Below are positions 45,801 to 53,416 of a stretch of DNA of 64,000 nt, piece after piece (position 1 is the stretch's first letter; each line of letters begins with the position of its first letter). The stretch spans positions 1 to 64,000 of the forward strand of contig JAGNHB010000029.1 in the NCBI GenBank assembly GCA_018001935.1. Direction: 5' to 3'. Source of the DNA: Acidobacteriota bacterium (GTDB taxonomy: Bacteria; Acidobacteriota; JAAYUB01). Position numbers and translations under genes: made by a program. A model generated the notes under the pieces. It made no database searches. It saw only the letters and a program-made list of their open reading frames with translations, and was not told the origin of the DNA.

Positions 45801-48800
45801 GACGGCAAGGTCCGCGAGCGGCACTGGAGCCGGCCCGGCACCACCCAGCACCGGGTGAAGGTCCCGGTGGGCGAGGCCTTCCGCGGCGGGTTCGCCGTCC
45901 GGGTGACCTACGTCCGGGAGAACCGGAACTACACCACCGTCCTGCCGTTCTCCGTCCCCTGGGACAACAAGGACCTGGAGCTGTCCTTCGAGACCTTCCG
46001 GGAGAAGATGCAGCCGGGGGCGAAGGAGACCTTCGTGGTGAGGGTCAAGGGCAAAAAGGCGGACGTGAAGGCCGCGGAGATGGTGGCGGCCCTCTACGAC
46101 GCCTCACTGGACCAGTTCTACGCCCACGCCTGGCCCGGTTTCAGCTTCTACCACCAGGACCGCTACCCGCCCTGGACCGTCTTCACCAACGCCCGGCAGG
46201 ACTTCAACCTGTGGCGGGAGACCTGGAACAGCTTCGAGCGGATGCCGGAGCTGACCTACGTCCACTTCCCGCAGGAAATTTCCCAGAGCCTCTTCTCCTT
46301 CGGTTTCCCCGGCGGGGAAGGGCAGCGGCGCTACAAGTCCGCCCGGCCCCGCAACGGCGACACGGGGGCCGTGCCCGAAGCCATGCCGGCGCCGCCCCCC
46401 GCCCCGTCCGTGGCGGCGCCGATGGCGGAAGCCGCGCCGGCGACGCTGGACGCCGCGGCCGACAAGGGAGGGGCCGCGGACGACGAGAACCAGCCGGGCC
46501 AAGCGCCGGCGGCCGCGCCCAAGCCCGACCTGGGCGACGTGAAGGCGCGCGAGAACCTCAACGAGACCGCTTTCTTCTTCCCCTCCCTGGTGATGGAGGC
46601 GGACGGCACCGTGGCGATGGCGTTCACCATGCCGGAAGCCCTCACCGAGTGGAAGTTCCTGGGCTTCGCCCACACCGCCGACTGCATGCGGGGAGCGCTG
46701 ACCGGGACCACCGTCACCCAGAAGGACCTCATGGTCCAGCCCAACCCGCCCCGCTTCCTGCGGGAGGGGGACGAGATCGAGTTTACCGCCAAGGTGACCA
46801 GCCTGGCGGAGAACCCCCTTGAAGGGATCGTTCGTCTCGAGTTTGCCGACCTGCTGACCGGCAGGCCCGTGAGCGAGGCCCTGGGCCTGGCCGAGACGGA
46901 CCGGGCCTTCCACCTCGACCCCAAGTCCAGCAACGCCTTCTCCTGGCGCCTGAAGGTCCCGGTGGGGCAGGGACCCCTGACCTACACGGTCCGCGCGAAG
47001 GCGGGCGACTTCTCCGACGGCGAGGCCGGCTCGCTGCCGGTGCTGTCGGGGCGGGTCTTCGTCACCGAGTCCGTGCCGCTGTGGGTCCGGGGGCCCGAGA
47101 CCCGGAAGTTCGCCTTCCCGCGCCTGGGCGAGATCGGGACCTCGCCGGGCCTCGCCCCGGCCGGCCTGACGGTCCAGATGGCCTCCAACCCGGCATGGTA
47201 CGCGGTGCAGGCGCTGCCCTTCCTCATGGAGTTCCCCTTCGAGTGCGCCGAGCAGATCTTCCACCGCCTCTACGCCAACACCCTGGCCCAGCGGGTGGCC
47301 CTCTCCAACCCGCGGATCCGGCAGATCTTCGAGGCCTGGCGCGGGACGGACGCCCTCAAGTCCAACCTGGAGAAGCACCAGGAGCTGAAGTCGGTCCTGC
47401 TGGAGGAGACCCCCTGGGTCCTGGACGCCAAGAAGGAGTCCCAGTCCAAGCGCAACGTGGGGCTCTACTTCGAACCCAACACCGTGGAGGCCAACCTCGC
47501 TTCCGCCCGGGAGAAGCTCGCGAACATGCAGCTCTCCAACGGCGCCTGGCCGTGGTTCCCGGGCGGGCGCCCCTCGCCCTGGGTCACCCTGGTGGTGGTG
47601 ACGGGGTACGGGAAGCTGCGACGCTTCGGTGCCGACCTGGACGTCTCCATGGCCGTGAAGGCCCTCGACTACCTCGACGACTGGCTCGCCGAGCGCTACC
47701 GCCAGATCCCGAAGAAGGACCGGCCGCTCAACCACCTCTCCCACGACATCGCCGCCTACCTCCACGGCCGCAGCTTCTTCCTCAAGGACAAGCCCGTGGC
47801 CGCGGGCAGCCAGGAGGCGCTGGCCTACTTCCTGGGCCAGGCGAAGCAGCACTGGCTCAAGCTCAACTCCCGGATGAGCCAGGGGCACCTGGCCATCGCC
47901 CTCAAGCGCTTCGGCGACCCCGTCACCGCCGGCGGCATCATGGCCTCCCTCAAGGAGCGGAGCGTCACCAGCGAGGAACTGGGGACCTTCTGGCGGGAGG
48001 ACGAGCTGTCCTGGTGGTGGTGGCGCGCCCCCATCGAGACGCAGGCCGTCATGATCGAGGCCTTCGACGAGGTCTGTGCCGACGCGAAGACGGTGGAGGA
48101 CTGCCAGGTCTGGCTGCTCAAGCAGAAGCAGACCCAGGCGTGGAAGACCACCACTGGGACCGCCGACGCCGTCTACGCCCTGCTTCTGAAGGGTCAGGAC
48201 CTCCTCTCCGACAGCGAGCCCGTGGAGGTGACCCTGGGCACGACGGAGGTGAAGCCCGAAAAGATCGAGCCGGGGACGGGCTTCTACGAGGTGCGCTACG
48301 ACGGCCCCGCCGTGAAGCCGGAGTTCGCCGACGTCTCGGTGAAGAAGGTCACGAAGGGGATCGCCTGGGGCGGCGTCCACTTCCAGTACTTCCAGGACCT
48401 CTCGGCGGTGACGGCCCACGAGACCAACCTGAAGCTGGAAAAGGCCCTCTTCGTCAACCGCGACACGCCCAGGGGCCCGGTGATCGAGCCGGTGACCGGC
48501 CCGCTGCAGGTGGGCGACCTGGTGACGGTGCGCATCACCCTGCGCACGGACCGGGACATGGAGTTCGTCCACCTCAAGGACGGACGGGGGAGCGGGATGG
48601 AGCCCACCAGCGTGCTGTCCGGGTACCGTTTCCAGGACGGGCTGGCCTACTACCAGTCCACCCGGGACACGGCCTCCCACTTCTTCATCGACTACCTGCC
48701 CAAGGGGACCTACGTTTTCGAGTACACCCTCCGGGTGCAGCTCCGGGGCAAGTACCCCTCGGGCTTGGCGGAAATCCAGTGCATGTACGCCCCCGAGTTC

Positions 48801-48839
48801 AACAGCCACTCCGCCAGCGTGCCGATGGAGGTGAAGTAG
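42855..48839 (+). CDS. Bacterial alpha-2-macroglobulin family protein
   Basis: 1994 residues, the longest gene here. Signal peptide about 1-20 (no lipobox). An N-terminal helical region of about 330 residues is followed by macroglobulin domains, a carboxypeptidase-like fold (GFVLDAVSGEPVPGATV, about 498), MG2 (TDRALYRPGQTIYFKT, about 585) and the A2M core (NETAFFFPSL...ALTEWKFLGFAHT, about 1236). A thioester-type CAEQ motif has its Cys near 1464, and a thioester/complement-like helical domain and receptor-binding-like C-terminus follow. A linker about 1150-1225 is Ala/Pro rich. The family traps proteases in the periplasm. The usual PBP1C partner is not adjacent. GGGAGG is 5 nt from the ATG, and a promoter lies upstream. 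Confidence 0.93.
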   Translation: MRWIGIGILVGMVMAMARGAEPPAPSSTAVLWDEVKKAVDAGLPKTAVEKLDLILQKTAATQKWGEWLKALGRKITLDAVIQGNRPEEKVGRLKTAMEKAPKELLPILRTVLAEWFWQYYQRNRWRFMNRSATEGGASEDFTSEDFTTWDLPKLFREIDGLYTRVLAEEDLLKKTPLSTLKDFLEPGALDGKLRPTLFDFVAFEALDFYTSAEQAKAQPEDAFAIDAASPAFASWKDFLAWEPKTADADSPKVKALALYRKLIAFHRGDADPSARIDADLHRLVYLKNEAYGEGKVGTFLQRLEELASAHPGVPVTALVRFYQAKALEDEGERVKALRVALDTEKAFPGTPGAQACRCVADRIRMKTATIGGERTIPPEKGSLEVRYKNFDKLYLRVVADDWKAFTRRKWGHPNQLEDDRFQTLLAARPVAEWSVSLPATPDYTERVHPVEVPALKPGYYRLLVSWQPDFRNSSMLQTAWVWVSRHTLVRRLRQGAVEGFVLDAVSGEPVPGATVSLMVRQNEYYHFTAKTTSGPDGFFDLSSPSLGYDSHLHVEKDGEELFDAQNVYPDRQGVPEPRDQAVFFTDRALYRPGQTIYFKTILVRVDDAGRNYTVLPGRPVTVVLRDPNGQEAGRLFLVTNDFGSASGQFTVPSGRLTGLMTLLAESCQGSDQFRVEEYKRPKFRVEMETPKTAFKLGDTVEVKGKALAYTGAAVDGAGVRYRVVRLARYPYWWEWFHGPARSASQEIAHGKVKTGPDGSFSVTFPARPDRSIPESDGPTFAFQVFADVTDTAGETRSGQATVNLGYAALALRLEAKSLLTGGERFPLKVYAETLDGNPLSAEGTVTVYALKQPEKPVRAPLGSPWSWMPAGDGTGSSVWQRWPQGNQAEQAPFFVKDKPVEVSLALPPGLYRAEVVSRDAYGKEVKALLPLQVLPAWDGEKFGLKLPSVAVARDAAVPVGGTADVLWGTGYDSGRCVVEVEHDGKVRERHWSRPGTTQHRVKVPVGEAFRGGFAVRVTYVRENRNYTTVLPFSVPWDNKDLELSFETFREKMQPGAKETFVVRVKGKKADVKAAEMVAALYDASLDQFYAHAWPGFSFYHQDRYPPWTVFTNARQDFNLWRETWNSFERMPELTYVHFPQEISQSLFSFGFPGGEGQRRYKSARPRNGDTGAVPEAMPAPPPAPSVAAPMAEAAPATLDAAADKGGAADDENQPGQAPAAAPKPDLGDVKARENLNETAFFFPSLVMEADGTVAMAFTMPEALTEWKFLGFAHTADCMRGALTGTTVTQKDLMVQPNPPRFLREGDEIEFTAKVTSLAENPLEGIVRLEFADLLTGRPVSEALGLAETDRAFHLDPKSSNAFSWRLKVPVGQGPLTYTVRAKAGDFSDGEAGSLPVLSGRVFVTESVPLWVRGPETRKFAFPRLGEIGTSPGLAPAGLTVQMASNPAWYAVQALPFLMEFPFECAEQIFHRLYANTLAQRVALSNPRIRQIFEAWRGTDALKSNLEKHQELKSVLLEETPWVLDAKKESQSKRNVGLYFEPNTVEANLASAREKLANMQLSNGAWPWFPGGRPSPWVTLVVVTGYGKLRRFGADLDVSMAVKALDYLDDWLAERYRQIPKKDRPLNHLSHDIAAYLHGRSFFLKDKPVAAGSQEALAYFLGQAKQHWLKLNSRMSQGHLAIALKRFGDPVTAGGIMASLKERSVTSEELGTFWREDELSWWWWRAPIETQAVMIEAFDEVCADAKTVEDCQVWLLKQKQTQAWKTTTGTADAVYALLLKGQDLLSDSEPVEVTLGTTEVKPEKIEPGTGFYEVRYDGPAVKPEFADVSVKKVTKGIAWGGVHFQYFQDLSAVTAHETNLKLEKALFVNRDTPRGPVIEPVTGPLQVGDLVTVRITLRTDRDMEFVHLKDGRGSGMEPTSVLSGYRFQDGLAYYQSTRDTASHFFIDYLPKGTYVFEYTLRVQLRGKYPSGLAEIQCMYAPEFNSHSASVPMEVK

Positions 48840-49101
48840 CCGGCCCGCGAAGGGATATGGCCCGCGAATGACGCGAATCGACGCGAATAGGGATTGAAGC
48901 CGGCGAGACCCAAGGTTCGACGAGGAAGACAGTTCCAGATACCGGTTAACTGTGCACTGCCGGGATCATTGTGGAAACGCAGGGGCGCAAAGGCGCAGGG
49001 AAATTTCTGCCAGAGCGCTTTCTCTTTGCGATCACTGCGTGTTCTGTGGTCAAATTGTCCCGCCGGGTCGGCCGGAAAAGATCATCCAGCAGGAGGTCCG
49101 T
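48840..49101. repeat. Gap with solitary CGCGAAT half-element
   Basis: CCCGCGAATGACGCGAATCG at 48862-48881 is the left interior half of the MITE-like palindrome, without its mirror arm or terminal inverted repeats. ACGCAGGGGCGCAAAGGCGC near 48975 belongs to the CGCAAAGG class, with TCTCTTTGCGATCACTGCG near 49021 as a possible opposite arm. Confidence 0.55.
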
Positions 49102-50421
49102 GTGGCGATCAACTGGGACGACGTGCGGTACCGGGGGGACGCCCGGGACGTGAACGAGTTGTACGAGGTGTACCGGGTCAAGGACTACCTGGCGGCCTTC
49201 GAGGAAAACCTGCGGCGGCAGGACGCGGGGATCCGGGAGCAGTTCCTCAAGGACGGCATCCGGCTGAGCCGGACCCTTTCCCCCCGCATCTTCACCATCT
49301 ACCAGGACCTCTGCGACCGCCTGGGCACCCCCATGGACGTGGAGATCTTCTGCCTCCCCGACGCGGCAGTCAACGCCGTGGCCATCCTGGACATCCAGGA
49401 GGCCGGGACCTGGTCGCTGGTGGGCGTCACCGCCGGGGCCCTGGAAAAACTCGACGACGACGAACTGAAGGCCATCCTGGGGCACGAGGTGGGACACTTC
49501 CTCTTCGGCAACCACCGCCTGAGCGCCCTGCGCAACACCGACCCCGACAACCCTGCCCTGACGGTGCTCCCCGTCTTCGGCGAGAGCCTCTTCCTGCGCT
49601 GGCAGAAGAAGGCGGAGATCAGCGCCGACCGGGTGGGGCTCCTGGCGTGCGGCAACCTCCAGGCGGCGGCCCGGGCCCTGCTCAAGGCCACCTTCGGCCT
49701 CAGCGACCGCAACATCAACATCGACATCGCGGCCCTCATGGCCCAGATCGACGAGATCCGGGGGCACCCCGAGATGATGCGGGAGGCCTTCTCCTCCCAC
49801 CCGCTGTTGCCGGTCCGGCTCAAGGCCCTGGAGTCCTTCTCCCGCTCGGCCAAGGCCGCCCGGAACGGTTTCCCGGCCGCCGCCGAGCCGCTGGACGACG
49901 AGGCCCTCGAAAACGAGACCGACGCCCTGGTGGCCCTCAGCCGGCGTTACCCCCACAAGCGGGTGGGCGAGGCCGTGATGCGGGCGGTGGCTCTGGGCGG
50001 GGTGCGGGTCCTCTCCGCCGACGGCGACGTGAGCGAGCAGGAGATCAAGATCCTCATCTCACTCCTCTACAAGCACTTTACCGACGAGCCCGAGAAGGAG
50101 ATCGTCACGGACCCGGACAAGCTCGACCAAGCGCTCCCGAAGGAGCTGGCCGTCATCCGCGAGGACGGGGACCCCGACGACGCGGGCTTCGTCCTCTCCC
50201 GCCTGGCGGACGTGGCCCTGGCGGACGGGGCGCTCCTGGAGCCCGAGGGCGGGGTCATCCTGGAGATCGCCGAGAAGCTGGAGTTCCCCGTGCGATCCGC
50301 CTACGGGATCCTCATGCAGGCCGCCCAGGAGGTGGGTTTCCAGGTGGACCAGAAGCTCAACCGCCTCGCCGACCAGTTCAAGCAGTCCCTGACCCGGAAC
50401 CCTCCCTCACCCGGGAAGTAG
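49102..50421 (+). CDS. M48-like metallopeptidase fused to a TerB-like domain
   Basis: 439 residues, no membrane segment. HEVGH (about 131-135) with AEISADR about 45 residues later gives the zinc-binding HExxH plus Glu of M48/gluzincin peptidases. The C-terminal ~130 residues (AVMRAVALGGVRVLSADGDV, SEQEIKILISLLYKHF, then DVALADGALLEPEGGVILEI) resemble a TerB/tellurite-resistance-type helical domain with paired acidic motifs. Most M48 enzymes are membrane proteins; this soluble form may act in the cytosol. GTG at 49102 is chosen because CAGGAGG lies 5 nt upstream; the frame is open further upstream through repeats. Confidence 0.82.
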   Translation: MAINWDDVRYRGDARDVNELYEVYRVKDYLAAFEENLRRQDAGIREQFLKDGIRLSRTLSPRIFTIYQDLCDRLGTPMDVEIFCLPDAAVNAVAILDIQEAGTWSLVGVTAGALEKLDDDELKAILGHEVGHFLFGNHRLSALRNTDPDNPALTVLPVFGESLFLRWQKKAEISADRVGLLACGNLQAAARALLKATFGLSDRNINIDIAALMAQIDEIRGHPEMMREAFSSHPLLPVRLKALESFSRSAKAARNGFPAAAEPLDDEALENETDALVALSRRYPHKRVGEAVMRAVALGGVRVLSADGDVSEQEIKILISLLYKHFTDEPEKEIVTDPDKLDQALPKELAVIREDGDPDDAGFVLSRLADVALADGALLEPEGGVILEIAEKLEFPVRSAYGILMQAAQEVGFQVDQKLNRLADQFKQSLTRNPPSPGK

Positions 50422-50812
50422 CGCCTTCACAGTAAGCTCGTTGCCCAATCGCGACTGATTTTGGGAACGACCCTACGAGACGGCGGCCTGGAGCGATTCG
50501 AGGGGAATTTCCCGATGGGGAGCACGCTTTTCCGCATGCGGCCCTCCCCGTGCCTTTGTGCCTCCGTGAGAGACCCTTGCGGAATCTCTCTCACAGAGGC
50601 ACGGAGGCACAGAGAAGATGCACGGCCGATTCCCGTGAACAGGCCAGACACTTTTCGGTCCGTCTTCCGACTTTTTGCGAACCCGTCATATAGTGGCCGC
50701 CTTGAACCGCGTGCTTCGGCCTCGGAATCCCGTCCGTGTATTTCGTGTATTTCGTGGTTCCTTTTCCGTTTATCCGGGTTGGGCCCCTCGAAGGAAGATC
50801 TTTGGCAGGCGG
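50422..50812. repeat. 391 bp repeat-filled gap
   Basis: 50550-50614 is an inverted pair: TGCCTTTGTGCCTCCGTGAG and CTCTCACAGAGGCACGGAGG. 50668-50689 (GACTTTTTGCGAACCCGTCA) matches the right end of family B elements. 50722-50785 carries CGTGTATTTCGTGTATTTCG joined to TTTTCCGTTTATCCGGGTT, the inverted counterpart of the phrase at 42506-42555. No gene seen. Confidence 0.65.
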
Positions 50813-52363
50813 TCATTCGCCCAGGAGTTCGTGGAGGACGCGGCGGAGGACGGAGGTGCGGTAGAGGTCGAAGTGGTTCAGGCCTTTCAGGATGTAAGCT
50901 TGAAACGCGTCGTCGGAGGGTTGGGCGCCGATGTCGTTGTCGGCGTTGTCCGAGAAGATGCAGCGGACTTTCATCACGCGGGAGAGATCCCGCAAGGCCC
51001 CCATTCGGGATGTGGTGGTCACCTCCCCGAAGTCGTCCAGGACCTGACGGGCCAGGTCCGCCAGGAGCCGGGTATTCCCCCGGCCCTTCCCGAAAACGTC
51101 GATGAAGTACTTCTGGAGGCGAAGCCAGGCGCTGAAGCTCTCCCCCTGGTCGATGATCTCCCGGTTGGTCTCGAGGATGAAGGCCGTCAGGTCGTCGCCG
51201 GGGCGGAGCCGGGCCAGGCGGCGGGACAGGAAGCAGGTGTGGGGGCCCAGGTTGCAGTCGAGGGTGACCAGGGCATTCACGTCCTGCTCGGTCAGGATGC
51301 AGTCCATGAGCATCCGGGCGAAGATGTCCCCCCCCAGCGAGAAACCGACAAGGACGGTCTGGGCGGGCTGGAGGTCCCGGACCTGGTCCCGGATGAAACG
51401 GCCGAGGATCTCGCAGTGCTTCGCGATGGGGATGGAGGGGTATTCCTCGTCGTCGGGGTGGAACCCGTACAGGGAGACGGCCACACAGTGGTAATCCAGG
51501 ACGGAGATCTGCTGGGTGAAGTCGTGGTGGTCCAGGCCCAGTCCCGACAGGAGGATGATCAGCTTGTCGGAGTGCCGGAACAGGTTGTCAGCGTAGCGGA
51601 GCTGGTTGCAGCCGGGGGCGATGACCCCGAGTCCCCGCAGGACGTCGGGCGACACCGTCCAGGACATGGCGTGGGTGTCCACGTTGCGCAGCTGCCGGAC
51701 CACGTTCCGGGGGACCTGGCGGTTCAGGTTGGCCGGCGCGTCCCCCGCGAACTGGTGCACCGTGATGCGGACGTCGTGCTTGATGAAGATGTTGCGATAC
51801 TCCAGGAACTTTCCCGGCACCTGCAGCCCGGGGTCCGTCCCCGTGCCGCCCCGTCGAAGGAGACGGTGAACGGGGTCGCCCACCAGGACGTGCCCCCCGT
51901 CCCCCAGGTTCATGACCCGGTAGGCGAGGTTGAGGGTGGCCCCGGCGTAGTTTACCTGCCCGTTGAGGTCGGTGTAGCGGAACGCCGGCCCCTCGGAGAG
52001 GGCCGCCCGGATCTGGTAGGGCTTCCCCTCGAGCCGCCGGAGCAACTCGAGGGTCATGTCCAGGACGCCCTGGGCGTATGCGCGGCGTGTCGGCAAGTCG
52101 GATCGGCCATGGTCCAGGACGATCAGGAGACCGTCCCCGGTGGGGATGAGGTCGGTCCGGAAGGGGCTCTTTCCCTCCGTCCCCAGGTCGCGGAGGAGGG
52201 GGGTGTAGTCGTCCAGCAGCGATTCCACCGCGCGCTGGAAATCGATGACCGTCCGGATCTGCTCCACGTCCTGGCGGCTGGAGAACTCGACGATGTCCGT
52301 GACGAGCGCAGTGATATGGGTTCGCTCGGGGGCCGGGGCGCTCCCCTCCAGATCTTCGAACAT
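50813..52363 (-). CDS. Fusion of a class III nucleotidyl cyclase-like domain and an alpha/beta hydrolase
   Basis: 516 residues, soluble. Residues about 15-185 match a class III cyclase homology domain: ALVTDIVEFS (first metal Asp), DLIPTGDGLLIVL (GDG, second Asp), NYAGATLNLAYRVMNLGDGG (N-x-A-x-R transition-state Asn and Arg). Residues about 240-516 are an alpha/beta hydrolase: LIILLSGLGLDHHDF, nucleophile elbow GFSLGG (about 340), candidate acid in CIFSDNADND and His in LKGLNHFDLYR. I know no standard family with this order. ATG at 52363 follows GGAGGG at 5 nt; an in-frame GTG at 52375 overlaps that site. Downstream of the cyclophilin on the same strand, with a 39 bp gap. Confidence 0.85.
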   Translation of the reverse strand: MFEDLEGSAPAPERTHITALVTDIVEFSSRQDVEQIRTVIDFQRAVESLLDDYTPLLRDLGTEGKSPFRTDLIPTGDGLLIVLDHGRSDLPTRRAYAQGVLDMTLELLRRLEGKPYQIRAALSEGPAFRYTDLNGQVNYAGATLNLAYRVMNLGDGGHVLVGDPVHRLLRRGGTGTDPGLQVPGKFLEYRNIFIKHDVRITVHQFAGDAPANLNRQVPRNVVRQLRNVDTHAMSWTVSPDVLRGLGVIAPGCNQLRYADNLFRHSDKLIILLSGLGLDHHDFTQQISVLDYHCVAVSLYGFHPDDEEYPSIPIAKHCEILGRFIRDQVRDLQPAQTVLVGFSLGGDIFARMLMDCILTEQDVNALVTLDCNLGPHTCFLSRRLARLRPGDDLTAFILETNREIIDQGESFSAWLRLQKYFIDVFGKGRGNTRLLADLARQVLDDFGEVTTTSRMGALRDLSRVMKVRCIFSDNADNDIGAQPSDDAFQAYILKGLNHFDLYRTSVLRRVLHELLGE

Positions 52364-52402
52364 GGTGCCCTCCACGGGGGCGGTCGGGGTCGGTCTCCGA
52401 GT

Positions 52403-52912
52403 TCAGGGGAGCCGTGAAGCCGATTCGATGACGATCGGCTCCTGCGGGACGTCCTGGTGGGGGCCCCGGGAACCGGTCTTCACCTTGCGGAGACGGTCCA
52501 CCACGTCGGTGCCCGCCGTCACCTTGCCGAACACCGCGTAGCCGTAGTTGCGGGGCGAGGGGTCCTTGTAGTCCAGGAAGGCGTTGTCCGCCACGTTGAT
52601 GAAGAACTGCGCGGTGGCACTGTTGACGTCGGACGTGCGGGCCATGGCCAGGGTGTACTTCGTGTTCTTCAGGCCGTTGTTCGCCTCGTTGCGGATGGGC
52701 GGGCGGGTCTTGCGCTGGACCATGTTCCGGTCGAAACCGCCGCCCTGGATCATGAACCCGTCGATGACGCGGTGGAAGATGGTCCCGTCGAAGTGTCCGT
52801 CGTCGACGTACTGCAGGAAGTTCTCCACGGTGAGGGGGGCCTTGTCGGCGAAGAGTTCGATCTCGATGTCACCGGACGTGGTCCGGAGCATGACGCGGGG
52901 GTTGTTGCTCAT
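52403..52912 (-). CDS. Cyclophilin-type peptidyl-prolyl cis-trans isomerase
   Basis: 169 residues, no signal peptide, so cytosolic (PpiB-like). Cyclophilin core: [36 protein letters not shown] (catalytic Arg and Phe in the FHRVI motif), [19 protein letters not shown] and [17 protein letters not shown]. Two adjacent ATG codons exist; the second (52912) is 6 nt from AGGAG and is preferred over the first (52915, 3 nt). It is probably co-transcribed with the cyclase/hydrolase fusion. Confidence 0.93.
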   Translation of the reverse strand: MSNNPRVMLRTTSGDIEIELFADKAPLTVENFLQYVDDGHFDGTIFHRVIDGFMIQGGGFDRNMVQRKTRPPIRNEANNGLKNTKYTLAMARTSDVNSATAQFFINVADNAFLDYKDPSPRNYGYAVFGKVTAGTDVVDRLRKVKTGSRGPHQDVPQEPIVIESASRLP

Positions 52913-52942
52913 CATGTGCTCCTTTTCGGGTCTGTTTAGTAA

Positions 52943-53416
52943 GCCTGCAGTTGAAGGCTGCAGGCTATGGGCTGTAGGCTGCAGGTTCAGAGGGTTACTT
53001 CCCTGTTCCTGCGGAAGATGAAAACCGGATCGATCGGATCGGTCGGATCGGTCGGATCCGACCGATCGGTCCGATCAAGCTGCTGCCGGACATCCCGTTG
53101 GCCGGAAGCGCCGTTGCCGCCGCCCCCGGAGCTCACGCTCCCCCGACTCTCGGGTCAACCCGGCTCTGGCGGCAGCCTGGAGCCTGAATACCGGCCGATG
53201 GCGGTGGCGATACCGGCTGCGATGGCGATATCGATTGCGACGGCGATGCCGATGCCGATTGCGATTGCGTCGGCGATACCGATGCCGATTGCGATTGCGA
53301 TACCGATACCGATACCGATACCGACCCCGATACCGACCCCGATACCGACCCCGATGGGAAACCCTCCGGACCTACAGCCTACAGCCTAAACACCTACAGC
53401 CTAACACCTACAGCCT
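52943..53416. repeat. GGCTGTAGG inverted pair enclosing GATCGG palindrome and GCGATACCGAT hexamer array
   Basis: Left arm 52943-52986 (GAAGGCTGCAGGCTATGGGC type), right arm 53370-53416 (CCTACAGCCTACAGCCTAAA type). Between them, 53031-53075 is a GATCGGTCG-type palindrome centred on GGATCC, and about 53198-53355 is an array of 6-nt units (GCGATA, CCGATG, GCGATT, CCCCGATACCGA). The right arm touches the stop codon of the rlmI-like gene. An apparent MPIAIAIPIP-type protein frame is just the hexamer array. Confidence 0.75.

Noticed and set aside
42762-45851. 1029-codon minus-strand open frame
   Set aside because: Antisense to the first half of the alpha-2-macroglobulin gene, whose domains are unmistakable.
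46104-48809. 901-codon minus-strand open frame
   Set aside because: Antisense to the second half of the alpha-2-macroglobulin gene; no recognisable motif.
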